From: Baylisascaris procyonis
Lineage: Eukaryota; Nematoda; Chromadorea; Rhabditida; Ascarididae
Length of the DNA: 64,000 nt
Direction of reading: 5' to 3'
NCBI GenBank assembly: GCA_037389465.1
Contig: JAZARR010000171.1
Span: 2,356,001-2,420,000 of the forward strand
Shown: positions 1 through 13,394 of the stretch, one piece after another
Position numbering within the stretch: the stretch's first letter is position 1
How the letters are laid out: every line of letters starts with the position of its first letter
The notes under the pieces: generated by a model
Told to the model about the DNA's origin: nothing
What the model saw: the letters and a program-made list of their open reading frames with translations, nothing else
The model's database searches: none
Position numbers and translations under genes: made by a program

Positions 1-251
1 TTATTTCATACTTTTTCATCTTTCAAGAGTCTAAGGGCAGAATTTCTTGCCTTTGAGAGTAGCCTTAAGATTTGTTAACAAAATTGCATTATTTTTGACT
101 TCATTAAAATAAAGGTGTCAAAACCACCTTATAAGTTATATCAATTAAATATTTTCTTTTCGTTATCTCTGAAGCTGTATGAATTCTTAAAAATCCAATA
201 TGGTAATCGCTACAAATAATTACGATAATCTATAATTGTACTAATAAGCAT

Positions 252-466
252 TTGCTAATTTCTTTAATAAACATCGAAGCGTATTTATGTGATGGTATTT
301 TTTCAACACTTCCTAAGTGCACAAGATGTTCAAGAAATAGAACAGTAGATCAATATAGCCGATACGATATGTGTTTCTGTGGTTCTGCTCAACTTATCAA
401 TCACCTTCATAAATTGCCCGCAAATAGAAGAATATACACAATACCACATTCATATATTACAAAATT
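252..466 (+). CDS. Exon of a PARP-1-like gene (PADR1/zinc-3 region), partial
   Basis: An open frame encodes a cysteine-rich stretch with the order D-G-I-F-x-x-L-P-K-C-x-x-C-S, then C-F-C-G, then P-A-N-R-R-x-x-x-I-P. PARP-1 PADR1/third zinc-binding domains have the same order: DG-x-x-F-x-x-L-P-x-C-x-x-C, a later C-x-G, and P-x-R-x-x-W-x-x-P. In PARP-1 this domain couples DNA-break sensing to ADP-ribosylation in the nucleus. A candidate donor (AAATT|GTATTC) ends the exon at 466 in phase 2; the 5' boundary is unclear. The usual fourth zinc cysteine position appears to be His. No WGR or catalytic (HGS...) exon was recognised in the next 4 kb, so this may be a gene fragment. Another zinc-binding protein is possible. 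Confidence 0.38.
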
Positions 467-3400
467 GTATTCACATTTTAACTGATTCGACCACTCCCGT
501 CTATAACGATTCAATTTTTTCACCCGGTCGGTTCAAAATGCCTGATTGCACTTCATCATTCCGTAACAAATTTCTATCTAGAAGAAATTTTTAGATTTGA
601 TGGATAGACTTAAAACTAATGTTGAGGTCATCATCGTATGGAATAGATTATATCCACCAAATTTCTTAGCTCTAGCTTCAGCAGTAATCGAGTTTGAACT
701 ACAAGCCTGAGAGACGATCAGGCACATATAGATAAACGAACACAGGCATCTGCAAGACGTCCTTGTATATCGATTAGAGTGCACACAGTCTGCAGCACAT
801 TCCAGATGCAAAACCGAAATGCATTCTGACGACCGGATGAATCCTCGGCCACCTCTAGTTTAATTCCTTTACTCGTTTCTACTCATTAGTATGCAAATTT
901 CGACTAAGCTGAGCGATATCTCTTTATTCAGCATACCTAACAGAGTCAATGAGATTATGGATCGGGGCTAATTTGGATATTGGAAGCATGTTCAATCTTA
1001 TGTGCTTATCACTTTGAATCTTACTGTTAATGATGCTAACTAAATAGGTTTAATGCGTATATCATTGAAAATGAATGGTTTTTTCTTCTTCAAATGCACA
1101 CAATGAAGTATAAAACAATATTTGATCATGAACGCCCTTTATGAAGACAATACACAATTGTAAAGTGCAGTGGTAATGTTTACTTTGTAGAAAAGCAGTC
1201 ATATGAACGTATTTATAAACATAGTTGAAGAATGACGATTTGCATAATGATTCAAACGTTTTCAAATTTGTATTCGTATTTCCATTTACTGATCGATATA
1301 AGTGAAACTTTTGCAATTGAATGGTTTGTACATACAACGTAACTTTGCAATACTTTTTTCATAGTGCTTTTGATGCGTTTTTTTTTTGCAAAATTTTTTG
1401 CAAATGAATTTTGCATTAGGCTATATCTTTGTATACGTATTGTACTATGTTATTTTACCTCTAAATATATATAAATGATTTTATTTTGTATATATATATA
1501 CATTTAAATAAATCTATGAAGTGAAACCATATGTTCATATTTGTATCCATATATGTTATATATGCGTATATATATGCACGTATTATATATTTTATCTATG
1601 TATGTGCGTTATGTACATTTGAATGTTTGTGTATATAAGATGGTTTTAACTCATCATCTAGACATGCTAAGTGGATAGAGATTCACTGTCCTATCTACAT
1701 ATTGGAATGACCCTACCAATCATGATGCAGAACGAAAATACCCAAAATGAGAAATTCCCTCATTACTTTATAAGTCCGGTTGGGTACGCCGATTAAATCC
1801 TCGAATGGAGACCGTTCAACGAAGACTCTTACATAACGAGCGATTTCCCTACAATATGAGATAGTTATATGTTTCAAAAATATATTGATATAATCGAATG
1901 AAAGAAACTGATCAGTTAAAATTTAAATCGATAGCACAATACTGGGACCACTATTCGCATTTAGTTTGCATATAAACGCGAATTGCGTGATTGATTCTTT
2001 GATCTGCTTTATATCTTTAATGAAACCCCATAACAGATCATTTTTTTCATGAACAGCAAAATCGTTTGTGCCATTTTTAGCGGCATAACTTGTTCATTTT
2101 GTTAAGCGAGGAGAAGGTGAATATTTTGACGACCAACCGGATACAAAAATGCGAATCCATGATCATAGATGATTTTTGGAGACTCCTAATTCGTAAAAGA
2201 CTCATTTAATCATGCTGAGTCGAAATATTTCATCAGTCACAAAACTTGTAGAAATTTGAAATTTCTAATAAAAATGAATACTGATATTTCATGAGTGACG
2301 AAAATAGAATCCCCCTGTTGTCTATTCTGATGAGATTATGTAAAAATTTGAATGATAGAAGAGTTGTATAATAGAAGAATTATGACTACCCGATAATAGA
2401 ACTCAATAGATCGTAATAGTGACTTTAAAAACGTGAGAAGAATTTGATTGCCGTCAAGTGTCCAAAAATCAAATCGTAAGAAAAACATAAATTTCAAGTA
2501 TATTGTCGCTTGGGATAGAGAGGGAGGCAGAGACAGAAGGAGACAGAGACAAAGAGAGACAGAAAGGGACCGAAACAAACAAGGAGAAAGGAAGGAGGAA
2601 AGAAAGAGATCATCTGCGGAGTGCATTTTTCAAACTGTCGTAAGATTTTAGTATCAAATAAATTTTTTCTTACTGTCGAGTTACCTTGCCATTTGTGTAA
2701 TATCAAAGGTTTATTTAAGAAATCCACCACACCTAGATTAAATAAAATATTTATAAGTTTTGAAAATCACTGATAAAAGAATATAAAAATAAAGAAAAAA
2801 CCGCTTTAAATTATTGCGTAAGTGAAATGTCCTTTAGAATAATAGAAAACGTTGATTCATTATGTCAACAGAATTGATTCGAAGCTTATCAATGACTCTT
2901 ATGGCAGACAGTATGAATAGCAATTGAATCGTAGTTCATGATCAGTCATTCCCGAATTAGAACGATGGATTGTGTGATGGCGATTAATTTCTTCCTCTTG
3001 TTCGCTTCATTGCCAATGATTGGTAAATTTTTCCAGATATTTCTTTTTACTGATTCAAATGTAGCTACAATACGCTGAGATTTTATGGATAAGCAAAGTG
3101 AATGAATATATTTAGCCAGGGGACTGGAATTTACATCTTCCTTTTCCTGTTGAAGTTTTTATGCTTTAAGATACGCTGAATATTTTGAATCACAGCTTTT
3201 TCTCTTAAGTATGCTATAGAGAAGTATTCCAAATAGAAATCATATAATGGTGCAGTCGCATGATGATGAGCAGATAATAAGGGACCCTCATAAAAATGGT
3301 GTCGCCAATAAGAGTGCAAACGCCTTTGGGCACTTTTGGTCGACAACATCTGCAGAATCTTTGAATAAAGAGGGTATACTGATCACAGTGATCCAGTAGT

Positions 3401-3559
3401 GTTAATGAGATTGAACATGAAAAGAATTTCACAGCTCATTGGAGAAGTGAAGATGTATTGACCGTTTGGTAGGGTGGGCAATAAAAAAGGCTAGTATGCC
3501 CACGAAAGGCTCGCAAACAGACATTGGAAATGAACAAAGCGAGATAAAATCTTTTGGAA
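467..3559. other. AT-rich DNA without a recognised gene
   Basis: No exon here could be placed with confidence. A purine-rich tract at 2516-2607 (GAGACA/GAGAGA-like) gives open frames rich in Arg/Glu or Ser/Leu that are composition artefacts. An open stretch at about 597-710, following a TTTTTAG acceptor-like site, could be another exon of the upstream PARP-like gene, but its phase does not join to 466. The rest is AT-rich with short TA/TG runs around 1480-1640. Confidence 0.5.
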
Positions 3560-3934
3560 AACTGTTGTTTAACGTCGATTTTGCTCCTGCTTGCCCTTCT
3601 CTGTCTACCTATTGCATCTGAGCTGATATGCCACGATCCCGATCCATCGACCTGCCTCCGTCATCCACAGGTGCTAATCATTCCATGATCACCGCTGGAG
3701 CCGACAATCACGTTCACAAGGCTGTCACCTGTGACGGTTGGGTTGCGCGCCACTCTAGATGACGACGCCTTCCATGAGCTAATGACCACTTACTACCTCT
3801 GGTACTTATCCAATAATGTGCCGTATATTGTTGAGTTAGTTCACCTTCCAATCCCATTACCGTATTCCACTGTGCACAGACTTCTTGCTTGCACCTTGGC
3901 GCTGCCCAGTGAGTCACACCTCAAACGTGAGTAA
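3560..3934 (+). pseudogene. Possible decayed secreted-protein gene or unresolved exons
   Basis: This stretch is clearly richer in GC than its flanks and is open in coding-like frames on the plus strand. The first part (about 3569-3670) reads as a classic signal-peptide core (S-I-L-L-L-L-A-L-L-C-L) followed by two cysteines. It ends at a good donor (CCACAG|GTGCTA), but no ATG and no acceptor lie between it and an upstream in-frame stop. A second open frame (about 3722-3934) contains two strong donor-like GTGAGT sites near its end. The pieces do not join in phase by any obvious splice, so it is either a broken gene or an unresolved multi-exon gene. No family recognised. Confidence 0.25.
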
Positions 3935-4620
3935 TTAAACCTTTATTAGGATATCAGACAGAAAAAAAACGACGATAAACATGCACATAACAAACGGCCG
4001 AATATCCGCTCACCCCGACAACGATGAGGCATAATACCAAAACAATGAGCTTAACATTAGCATATAATGAAAACGACAAACTACACATGCACATACACAG
4101 TAACAAACATTAGTCCTTAAAAATTCCAAGAAAAACAAGGAAGCAATCTTGCACATGACACGACCCTCGCACTAAGACAACTTCAACATCTACGCTGATG
4201 ATCCACTATCGGCCGTATACGACGAGACACAACCACAAGGAACGGTGTCACATTTCAACAGTTGAAGTCTTGGTTTAACAGTCGCCGAACCTTTGGGGTG
4301 CGTCTATATACGCTGCCGTTGACGCAGTTGACGCTTGTAGCAATTTTTGGCCTCCAACTTCTTCCTATGCCAAATGAATGTGCAGCTTTGATATATTTAG
4401 GCGCTACATAACTTTATGCACATGTTCTAATATTTGCTGATATCTTATGAGATCCACTGGTTTAGATCGAACGTGAGGCAACAACATTACCATTCGTCTA
4501 ATACACTCTAGAACGTATGTGGGCGTTAACAGTCATGAAGCTCACCAAAAAGAATAACTAATTTCATCGGTGTGTTGATTTCATATAAAAAATTATTGAA
4601 ACGATGAATTTCATTCAGGA
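3935..4620. other. Intergenic DNA
   Basis: AT-rich sequence with no coding-like frame that I can support. It ends at a splice acceptor (CATTCAG, 4612-4618) immediately before the first exon of the cysteine-rich gene. The acceptor could serve cis-splicing from an unseen signal-peptide exon or SL trans-splicing. Confidence 0.4.
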
Positions 4621-7600
4621 ATGAGTGGAAATTCGAAGGTTTATGTGCCACAATTATCCTCCTTATCAACATTCAAAAAGATATCACTTGCAGCACAATC
4701 AGAGCTACAACCTATTTCATGTACGGCGGAGGAAGAAACGGTTATTCTGTTAATAAAATTTCTTTCGTTATTATTCTGCAATTTTCCGAAATTGATTGCA
4801 AATCTTTGCATTCTGCATAAATCGAAAATTTGAACAAACTTTCTACAATATAATTCTATACAAGGATGAATAAAAAAGAGTGGAAAATATGGAATGTACG
4901 CATTAATTTCAACCTAATCTGCTGTTAATTACAATCTAAAGCCGTACAGCTAAATTGCTAAGAAAATATTCTCATTTTTCACCGCTTTCGAAATTAATAT
5001 TTCCTTTTTTCTTTAAAACCAAATGAGAGGAAATTTTGCAAAGTTACGCAGATATATTATTTCTCTTTTTTGAACACTACGAAAGACGATCGACTGTGAT
5101 ATATATTGCCAACGATGTCAGTTTCATCGACTTAAATTTAAAGAATTTTTAAATAAAATGGCAATTTTTTTTTCACTGAAATTTTTAATCGGTATAAATA
5201 ATGCAATAGATTCTCATCAGAAATTGTAATTAGCTTAAAGGAGAGGAATTAAGCGCCGCATTTATGTAGTTTGAATTTTTCGAAAAAAAAAGCACTTTGT
5301 CGTATCACTCACTATCCATCATATTATAGTAATGCACAGCATTTTTGGAATGGTGTATCATATGAATGTCTAGAAATTTTTCTTAATTATTTTCAGGTGT
5401 TTGTGAAATGCTTAAATGACTTCCTATCGAATTTTAATTTAACAATGACATATGGAAAGTTACCCGATAGAACAGAAGCAGTAGCTATTCTTTTTGCAGA
5501 CGTTCAATGCAAGTAATGCTTTTAACTTTTATTACCTCATAAAAGGTGTTTTATATGAGCTATTTTGATTTGAGGGCTTTACTTCAAGAAGCACTACTCT
5601 GACCTATTTCTTAAGTATAAAGAAGAGGAAATAAGTAGTTATGAAATGAATTGTAGAACTCGTAAAAAAATTGTTGCGCAAAACATTACGTGGAAATTTT
5701 TTGTGGACTATAAGATGGGTGTTTTATGCTTTTTATTCAAGGCAAAAAGAACACAGAGTTTATCGTTCATAAGTTTTCTAAGATGAGTTTAATCGCTCTT
5801 CACGTTCATGATGGTAAATCGAGTATAGCATATAGCACCGCAATTTCAGCAGCATAAGTTCATTCTCCGAACTTTTCAACTTTATTTCTTCGAAAAAGAA
5901 TGTCTTTTACATATGAATATGATATTTTAAACTCTCGTTTGAGGCCAATAAAAGATTCAGGTTACATGCCATCGCCAATGCTCAATGTTTTTGGTAAAGC
6001 TCCATTGTGCCATTCGTCTAACCTTTTATATCCATATTAAACCTTGTATGGGGCTTACCATCCTTTTCCCCTTATTCATCAAAAAATATAAGTTTATCGC
6101 AAATAAATAGATTGATGCGACATGATTTTGCTTGGCATTCTTTGTCGCGAACAACCTCTGACGCCCGGCTAAAATATTTCTTAAATCAGTTCAGCTTTAT
6201 TGTTATAGATAAAAGATAAGAATTTATGATAGATGAACAATCTATATTATATAGCGCCATAAATACAGCTTTATTTCATGGTAATAATTTAGGGCTTATG
6301 AGGCTCTTATGGGATGCAGTGCGACACCAAATTGTTTGTATATAAGCACATTCGAGAAGTATGTGAAGACGTATGCTGACACACCAGTATATGAAGATAT
6401 CATGCTTCACTATCACGCGATGTGTACAAATGAAGAAGGCAAGTCAGAGCAAATTCACTTGATAAGAACATCACATGTGCATATTGATAGGAAATTTCTA
6501 ATCTTTATCGTTGTTTATTTAGAAAAATTTCAACTATTTTTTGTAATTGTTTCACGTCAGATTGTTTAGTTTCCATCAAAACATGAATTTTACTGCCATA
6601 TTTCCCACTTACAATTTGAGGAATAGAGGGAAATGTGACGGGAGGTAGCAGCGACTATGCTTGATTAAGACATCAGCTACCATTCGAGCGTGAAATTTCG
6701 ATTTATTGGCATAGGAAAACAATGATCATTTTCAGTCGCTTCAGTGACGAAATGTATCGAACAAATGCAGAATGATGTTACGATAAAACAATGTCTCAAT
6801 GGATTCACAACATATATGCCATGCAGGTGATGTGTTTACCTATTTTTACTTATGTCGTATTTTATGTGTTTATTGTTCATTTTGTAGTTTATCAGAAGAT
6901 CTCAAGGCCAAAAAAAACGATAGAAATATAATCGAGCACTCAAGCAAAGAATCTCGTTATTGCTAAAATCAAGCAATAAGTTGTCGCTTTTTGTGTCCTT
7001 ATGTCTTACGAAAATCTTCATCCGGCATAAAGGTGTTCTGCACTGATTTTTGGATCATTCAAACGCATACATAGCGCAATGCATATCTTTTGTTGCTCAT
7101 AATTAGGTTGGAATGACTAACGAAATGCTTTTCTAATAGCCGCCTCAGTGAAGCGCCGTTGAACTTTTTCAGTTATCTCGATATCCTCCTTCATAGACCG
7201 CCGGCATATTCCAAAATGGGATAACAATAAGTAACAAGAGCTTTCCGATGATTTTCTATGCAAATATATTCTCAATGATGCATAGAATACACTCCCAACT
7301 TGAGTAGCTCTCTGTGAAATTTCAGCGTAGTGACTATGATAGCTGAGGTCGGTACTTAGATGAACATTCAATCCCTTGTCAAACTTTGTGTAGAATAACT
7401 GAAATCACATAAATGCAGAGAACATTCCACTAAGAAATTTACATTTTTTTGAAAGTTTTTATAAAGGAAACATGATCCATAGATCAAAAACGGTAAAAGT
7501 GTTACACTGAGATAATACTGACATAAAATCCTTTATGTGCACAACGTTAGTATAGACCCAAATGAATATGATGCTCTGGGAAAACAGAATTGAGAAAAGA

Positions 7601-7964
7601 AAGAAAAATTTTTTTAAGGTAAAAGATATGAGCAGAGACGCAAAAGATGACTGTTAGGGGACTAGATATTTGTTAAGAATGCAAGAAGTAAGATGCGATA
7701 TGACCTATTATTCCGAAACAAACGTTTTTTTTCAGTGGAACTCTAAACGTCTTAAATTGTGCAAAACCACGAACTGAAAAGGTTTGTGGGCAAGGATCAT
7801 TCGGGCCAATATGTGTCGAGCAGGCATACGATCTCAAATTCAATCAGTTAATCGACAATGCTTGCTACGATGAATTGATGAAATTTTGCTCTAATGCGCA
7901 ATCAATCGCGCTTAATATTTCGTTATTTTTGATGTTGCTTATCACTGCTATAATCATATCATAA
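4621..7964 (+). CDS. Cysteine-rich surface/secreted protein, five exons, hydrophobic C-tail
   Basis: Exons 4621-4740, 5397-5512, 6293-6438, 6736-6826 and 7736-7964 join in phase at every junction and give 233 residues. There are 14 cysteines (34, 45, 78, 87, 93, 123, 134, 147, 157, 166, 175, 184, 201, 209), an N-x-T sequon at 54, and a very hydrophobic tail at about 215-233 running to the stop. This suggests an ectodomain with a GPI-anchor signal or one terminal membrane segment. Intron 3 begins AAG|GCAAGT, the consensus of a GC-AG intron, and only this donor keeps phase. Residues 1-33 are not a signal peptide, so an upstream signal exon may be missing. The paired-cysteine layout resembles nematode-specific ectodomain families such as the DUF19/T20D4.11 type, but I could not confirm membership. 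Role unknown. Confidence 0.72.
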
Positions 7965-10222
7965 ACGTACGCACAAAGAATAGTAGCAAATTCGGTTCTG
8001 ATTAAGATTTGACAAATTGTCTTTTTAAAACTTTTATACAAATACAAATTTTTTTTTTAATATTTGTGAAAAATTTTTGTCATCTTTCGTTGCCGAATTT
8101 CAGCTACGATCAGAGTAATTTTCTATTATATTATTTACAATATTTGCAAAATTTTGTATTATTTGGAGGGGGATTCGCTTACATTATTCACTCATAAAAA
8201 ATTATAAACGTAATTCAATGAAATAATTTTGCTTTTTAAGTGTAATAAATTCTTGCTTATTCTCTAACACTTGCTTGATATATTAAATGTGACTAATCGA
8301 AATGAGATCGTGAATTTCGAAAATTTAGCTGATGTAATTTTACGGAATGCGTAGAAATAAACGTCATCGCATGAAATCATCAATGGGCATTCAATATGAG
8401 GGAGAGAGACGGCCAATCGGCTCGTTCACATCTTTCATTGTGAGGCAGCTCTCCAAGCTAGCTAGAGATTGCAGCTAGCTTTCATAAAATCACCTCAGGG
8501 GACAACTGGTCTCACTGCTGTGAAAAATAATCGGTTGTTTTCATCTTCAGTCATTTCACTGTGGCACTAGAATTGAGGTGAGGGCATAGTTAGAGGCTAT
8601 ATTTCGATCGAGGTCTCCACATCCAAAAAATTGAAGCTTTCCCGATCGAGTGCTCGGTTTTGATATAGCGCGGCGTCGATGTCCTCGATGGAGTTCCATC
8701 GAGGAGCTGATCTGGAGCCTTTTCTGCCAGACTTTGTAAACGGATACTCGCCTCAAGAAATTGCTTCCGATGAATGGCTTTCCTTCCAGAAATCTTTTCC
8801 ATTTCAATCCGTCCTAATCAGAGCCCAGAGACTCCTTTCTTAACCACGATAATTAATGTTAGAGCGATATCATTGTAAACGTTATTAGTAGTTGTTGGCT
8901 GTTGTTGATATTAATATCATTATTTTTATTGTTAACACTACTATTACAATCACTGCTTTTAGTTATTATCACTACTATTCCTTCTACTTTCTACTGGTTT
9001 AATTGTAATCGCTGTTGTTGTTAATATCGGATTATGTGCAACCTTCAGGCAATTTAACAACTTAGGCGGATTTATGGGCTTATAACGAAAGAATTGGAAT
9101 ATAACTGAGAAAGTTCTACGCAACTTTTCGTGTTGTATGAGCTTGCAGCTTACTTCCTCACAATACCGTTGCCTTACTCAATATCTCATTATTCAAAGTG
9201 TTGTTTTTTCGGTCATTTCGATCATCAAATCACTGCTGTTCTTGTGTATTAAACTCTGAAGTAATTTTTATGTGCCCTTTTTGTCGCCTTGCAAACATTC
9301 AATCTTTTTCTTTACACATCCATCTATCTCTGCTGTTTGCTGTTATCTTACATGCTTTATTCCTCTTCTTGTTCACGTGCTTTTTCTCAGAACTTCCCTC
9401 CCTCCCAGTTTTGAAGTTGAAATAACATTAAGAAAGAGTGCTAAAAATGACAGCACTAGATCAAAGAAATGAACTATTGCTGTATTCGTTGTTAAAAAAG
9501 GAAACCACACTTCCAAATGGTTCTATTTCAGTTGATAAGGTAAAAGCAAATAGTATTCTTACTGCTACTAAGGATACTAATTGGCTTTTTGTGATATCTA
9601 ATTTTGGGATATCGCGTTATGGATGGAAGGGTAGGATGGGATTTGATGAATCCAATAAAAATCGCATAGTGGAAACTTCCATTTCGGTGGTTTTATCGAA
9701 GCTGACACATTTGCGCATATTATATTACACTTCCTTCAATATTGTACCTTTCAGAAGAAATTTTCATCTTGACATTTTTACGTATCTCTCTTTTTCCAAT
9801 CCTATCTTCCTCTTCCCTTCTTTCCCTCTCTCCTCTCTTTGCTTTCCTTCAATTCATTCTTCCATTCATTACCAACAAATGATAACAAAACAGTTGCTAA
9901 TTGAAATTGTTTCATCTAATTCACATTAAATTAAAAAAAAAACACAAAAATAATTTGCAAATCACTTATTCTTTAATGATTCTGCAAACTGCAAAATTCA
10001 TCCCACTTAATCAGCATTAACGAGATGTGATTGTCAATACCGATAAAGTAGAAAGCATTTTAGGCTTGTCACTTTAATGCATATTGTCATAGCAACAACT
10101 ATGCAATTCTTTGCGAATTTCTTATCGACGCATCGTCAATCGCGATGAATAAATATGAGAATTTCATATAATCATTGGATTAACGAAACGATGGAGTATA
10201 TGTTTTATTGACTGGAGCTTGT
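7965..10222. other. Intergenic DNA with weak coding-like patches
   Basis: A minus-strand stretch at 8590-8802, behind an acceptor-like CTGATTAG, is open in two frames and less AT-rich than its surroundings. It could be an exon or an old element, but nothing identifies it. The open frame at 9438-9929 ends in pyrimidine-rich low-complexity sequence (Ser/Leu/Phe) and is probably not a gene. Around 8890-9040 there are TTATTA/GTTGTTG-type short repeats. Confidence 0.4.
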
Positions 10223-10489
10223 TTAAAATAAATGAGCAAATAAATTAAAATAAATGGGCAACTAAATTAAAATAAATGGGCAACTAAATTAAAATAAATG
10301 GGTCAATAAATTAAAATAAATAGGCAAATAAGTTAAAATAAATGGGTAAATAAATTAAAATAAATGGGTAAATAAATTAAAATAAATGGGCAACTAAATT
10401 AAAATAAATGGGTCAATAAATTAAAATAAATAGGCAAATAAGTTAAAATAAATGAGCAAATAAATTAAAATAAATGGGCAAATAAATCA
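10223..10489. repeat. 22-bp minisatellite, about 12 copies, 110-bp higher order
   Basis: A head-to-tail array of the unit TTAAAATAAATGGGCAAATA plus two further A's. Variant positions are GGGC/GGGT/GAGC/TAGGC and AACTAAA/AAATAAA/AAATAAG. The same run of variants recurs exactly 110 bases later (10271 and 10381), so five units were duplicated as a block. It is non-coding because of stop codons in the unit. Confidence 0.93.
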
Positions 10490-13276
10490 ACGATCACTCC
10501 ATCGGTATCACAGCAAATAAGTAAGTTAAAGGTAAAAATTCACTTATTAAGGCAAGAAGAGTTTCACTTTATAGATGTAATTTTCACGTATAGCGCGAAC
10601 TTATCAAGAAATTTCCCAAAAAAAGGCAATCGACTTCCCTTCCGCTTCTTTTTTTTTTTGCACAAAATTGCCCAACTCGATATTAGCCAATGTTATTAGG
10701 ATATAATATTGCCATTGCTAACTTCAATAGCTTTATTATTGCATGACACGCATCTAATATGGTGTTAATTATTTTTTAAATATAAAATTAATATAAATTA
10801 GAAGTTTACCTCTACAAAATCTGAGCTAGTTTAAATGCCAATGATGGTCGATTATTATTTATTCGAATTATTTATTTTCGATTATTTATTCGATAAAGTT
10901 TGTGATCGTTTTTAGAATAACAACAACAATTGTAATATTTGAATAATTACTAATATTTTATGTTAATATGGTTAGATATTAATTCAGTAATTAGTGAAAA
11001 ATTAACTTCTAGCTTTTATTTTCTTCGATTTCAAATCTTTTTAGTAATTATTCTTGTTAAAATTTAGTGCTCTTGCATATTATGAAAGCAATTGGAGAAG
11101 CACGCCAGTTATTCTGGGGCACAATGCGCGCTTTTATATTTTGTTTATCTCATCAAACTGTTGCATAGTTTATTAGCAGATAATAGAGCAAAGTATTGCG
11201 CCCATATACAGGTTGATACTCGTGCAAATCAATTAATCAATGGCACAATCTTCTAGAATGCACAGACGTGTGTGCGTATGTGTGTGCAGACGCGCGTGCT
11301 TACGTGCGCACAGACGCAATTCTCCTTTTTAAAGTTATTGTCAATAATTGCACATCAATTTATTGCAGTTTTATTAAATTTTCTATTTTTGCGAAATTTA
11401 TTTCGCTGAATGTCATTTTACTTTATTTTAGTATATTAAATAAATAAGATATTTATGATGAATATTTTGAAAAATCGAATTATTAGAGAATATTATCACG
11501 AAGTTATTTGTTTTACTAGAGAAAAATCGACTCCTTCCTTATAGTGTTCCAATATAACAGCTCCATCCATTTTGCATTCAGAAAACTGCAAAGAAAAGTT
11601 CAAACTTCTATTCATAATTTCTCAATTTTATTTGATAATTTTATTTGATTTATTTGAGATTTTAATAATTAGTGAGGAACTATGTTTTTCTGAGACTTTA
11701 ACTTAATGCGTAAAGCATTGCTTAGCTTGGTCAGAACGAGGCAACTAATCGAGAGCTTGAGAATGCGATTAAGGAATTTTTTGCATAATCAGGATTTTAC
11801 ATCAGCAACTCATCGATTGACGAGCTAAACGATGACAACCAAACGTTCCTATAGGCTTGTAAGCGTCAAACGTTCAAATGAGTATTGGAAAATCCTATAT
11901 TGCAAATAAACCGTTTAGAAGTGATTTTTGGCAAATTTAAATTCACCAACAGATTCTATAATCTCTTATTTTTTCACTTATTCAAATTGTCTGCAATTAT
12001 TGAAATCCATTTAACTCGCACATAGAAAAAGCAATCCTGACGCATATATTTCATTCGATTTTGTTTTATTTGATATCGGTTACAATAAATATTCTTCAAA
12101 ATTTTGCATCTTATTAGAATGCTTCTGCATAATGTCGCAGCCAAAATTGCATCATCTCTGAGATGTGCAAAGCAAATAGCATTCCATTTCGCATACTAAT
12201 TATCACTTTTTCACTTGTTATTCCCTCTTACAAATTCGCCTCAAAAAGCGCATTGGGCTGACGTTGTGTCTGCGCATAAGTATGTATTTTTGTGTGTATG
12301 TATGCGAACACGTGCGTCTGCGTGCATGTCTGTGCCTGTGTCTGCATCTGTGTATGTGTTTGTGTCTCAGTCTATTCGATAATTTTATCTTAGAATTACT
12401 GAATTAGAGTTATGAGGTTTAGCGAGCATATTTTTGGTTAATGCTTATAAATCTGGCTGGTCAGATTAAAGAGTTGAAAAGCACATATCGGTGCCCAGTC
12501 CTCTAATAAGCATCTATACTTTTTATTATCATCGCTGTTAAATACTATCGTCATTGAATAATTTTTTATGAAATATTCTATAATATTCTCCATTTTATTC
12601 GTCTATTATGTTATTATTTTGAAAACCGTTTTTAATATTCTTCTATAATTTAGAAACAATTTCATCATGTTCAACACATTTTCCAAAGAAAAAAGTGGAA
12701 AAATTCGATATTCTAACGCACACGTCGGCAGCATTCTAACATGTAAGTGCAGTACAATATTTTCTTGCTTTATGCGGATGCAATGATGGGATTATCGAAT
12801 ATTCTCTTTTTATTGCCACTTTTCATTTTGCAACAGCAACATCGTCGTTCAGTATCATCAACAGTAAACTGATAAAAACTTATTTATATTTTATCAGTCG
12901 TATTTTTTAAAAGATTGTACCACATATTAGTTATAGATGGCTAAGGATTATACCTTTAGATGAAAGAGTATTGCGATTAAACCTGACAGCTGTTATTCTA
13001 TGTGTGATATTTCGATATTAGCTCGGATGCGTATCTTTCGCTTTTTGTTGGATGTATTTTACGGGGTGGAATAACCGACAAGTATACCTTATTGTTCTGC
13101 TCATTTCGTGCTTGTTAAGGCCTTTAAAGTGATTGCGAAAATGTCAAATATTCCTCAGTGGTAAACTACAGTGACTGTAAAATGCGCACCATAAAACATT
13201 TAGGCAGAATTCAATTAGGTTTTCAGTGGATAAGCTTGCATGACGTCATTGCCCAAAAATGAACTCATTTTTAAGG

Positions 13277-13394
<118 letters not shown>

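Noticed and set aside
2448..2730. Arg/Glu-rich and Ser/Leu-rich open frames at GA-rich tracts (also near 24003-24251 and 40458-40768)
   Set aside because: Composition of purine/pyrimidine runs, with no splice or family support.
9438..9929. 163-codon plus-strand ORF
   Set aside because: Starts without context, ends in pyrimidine-rich low complexity and has no motif; it is more likely chance openness.
10223..10489. Tandem arrays considered as CRISPR
   Set aside because: Units are contiguous with no unique spacers, and the genome is eukaryotic; they are minisatellites. The 34-bp array at 58343 was rejected for the same reason.
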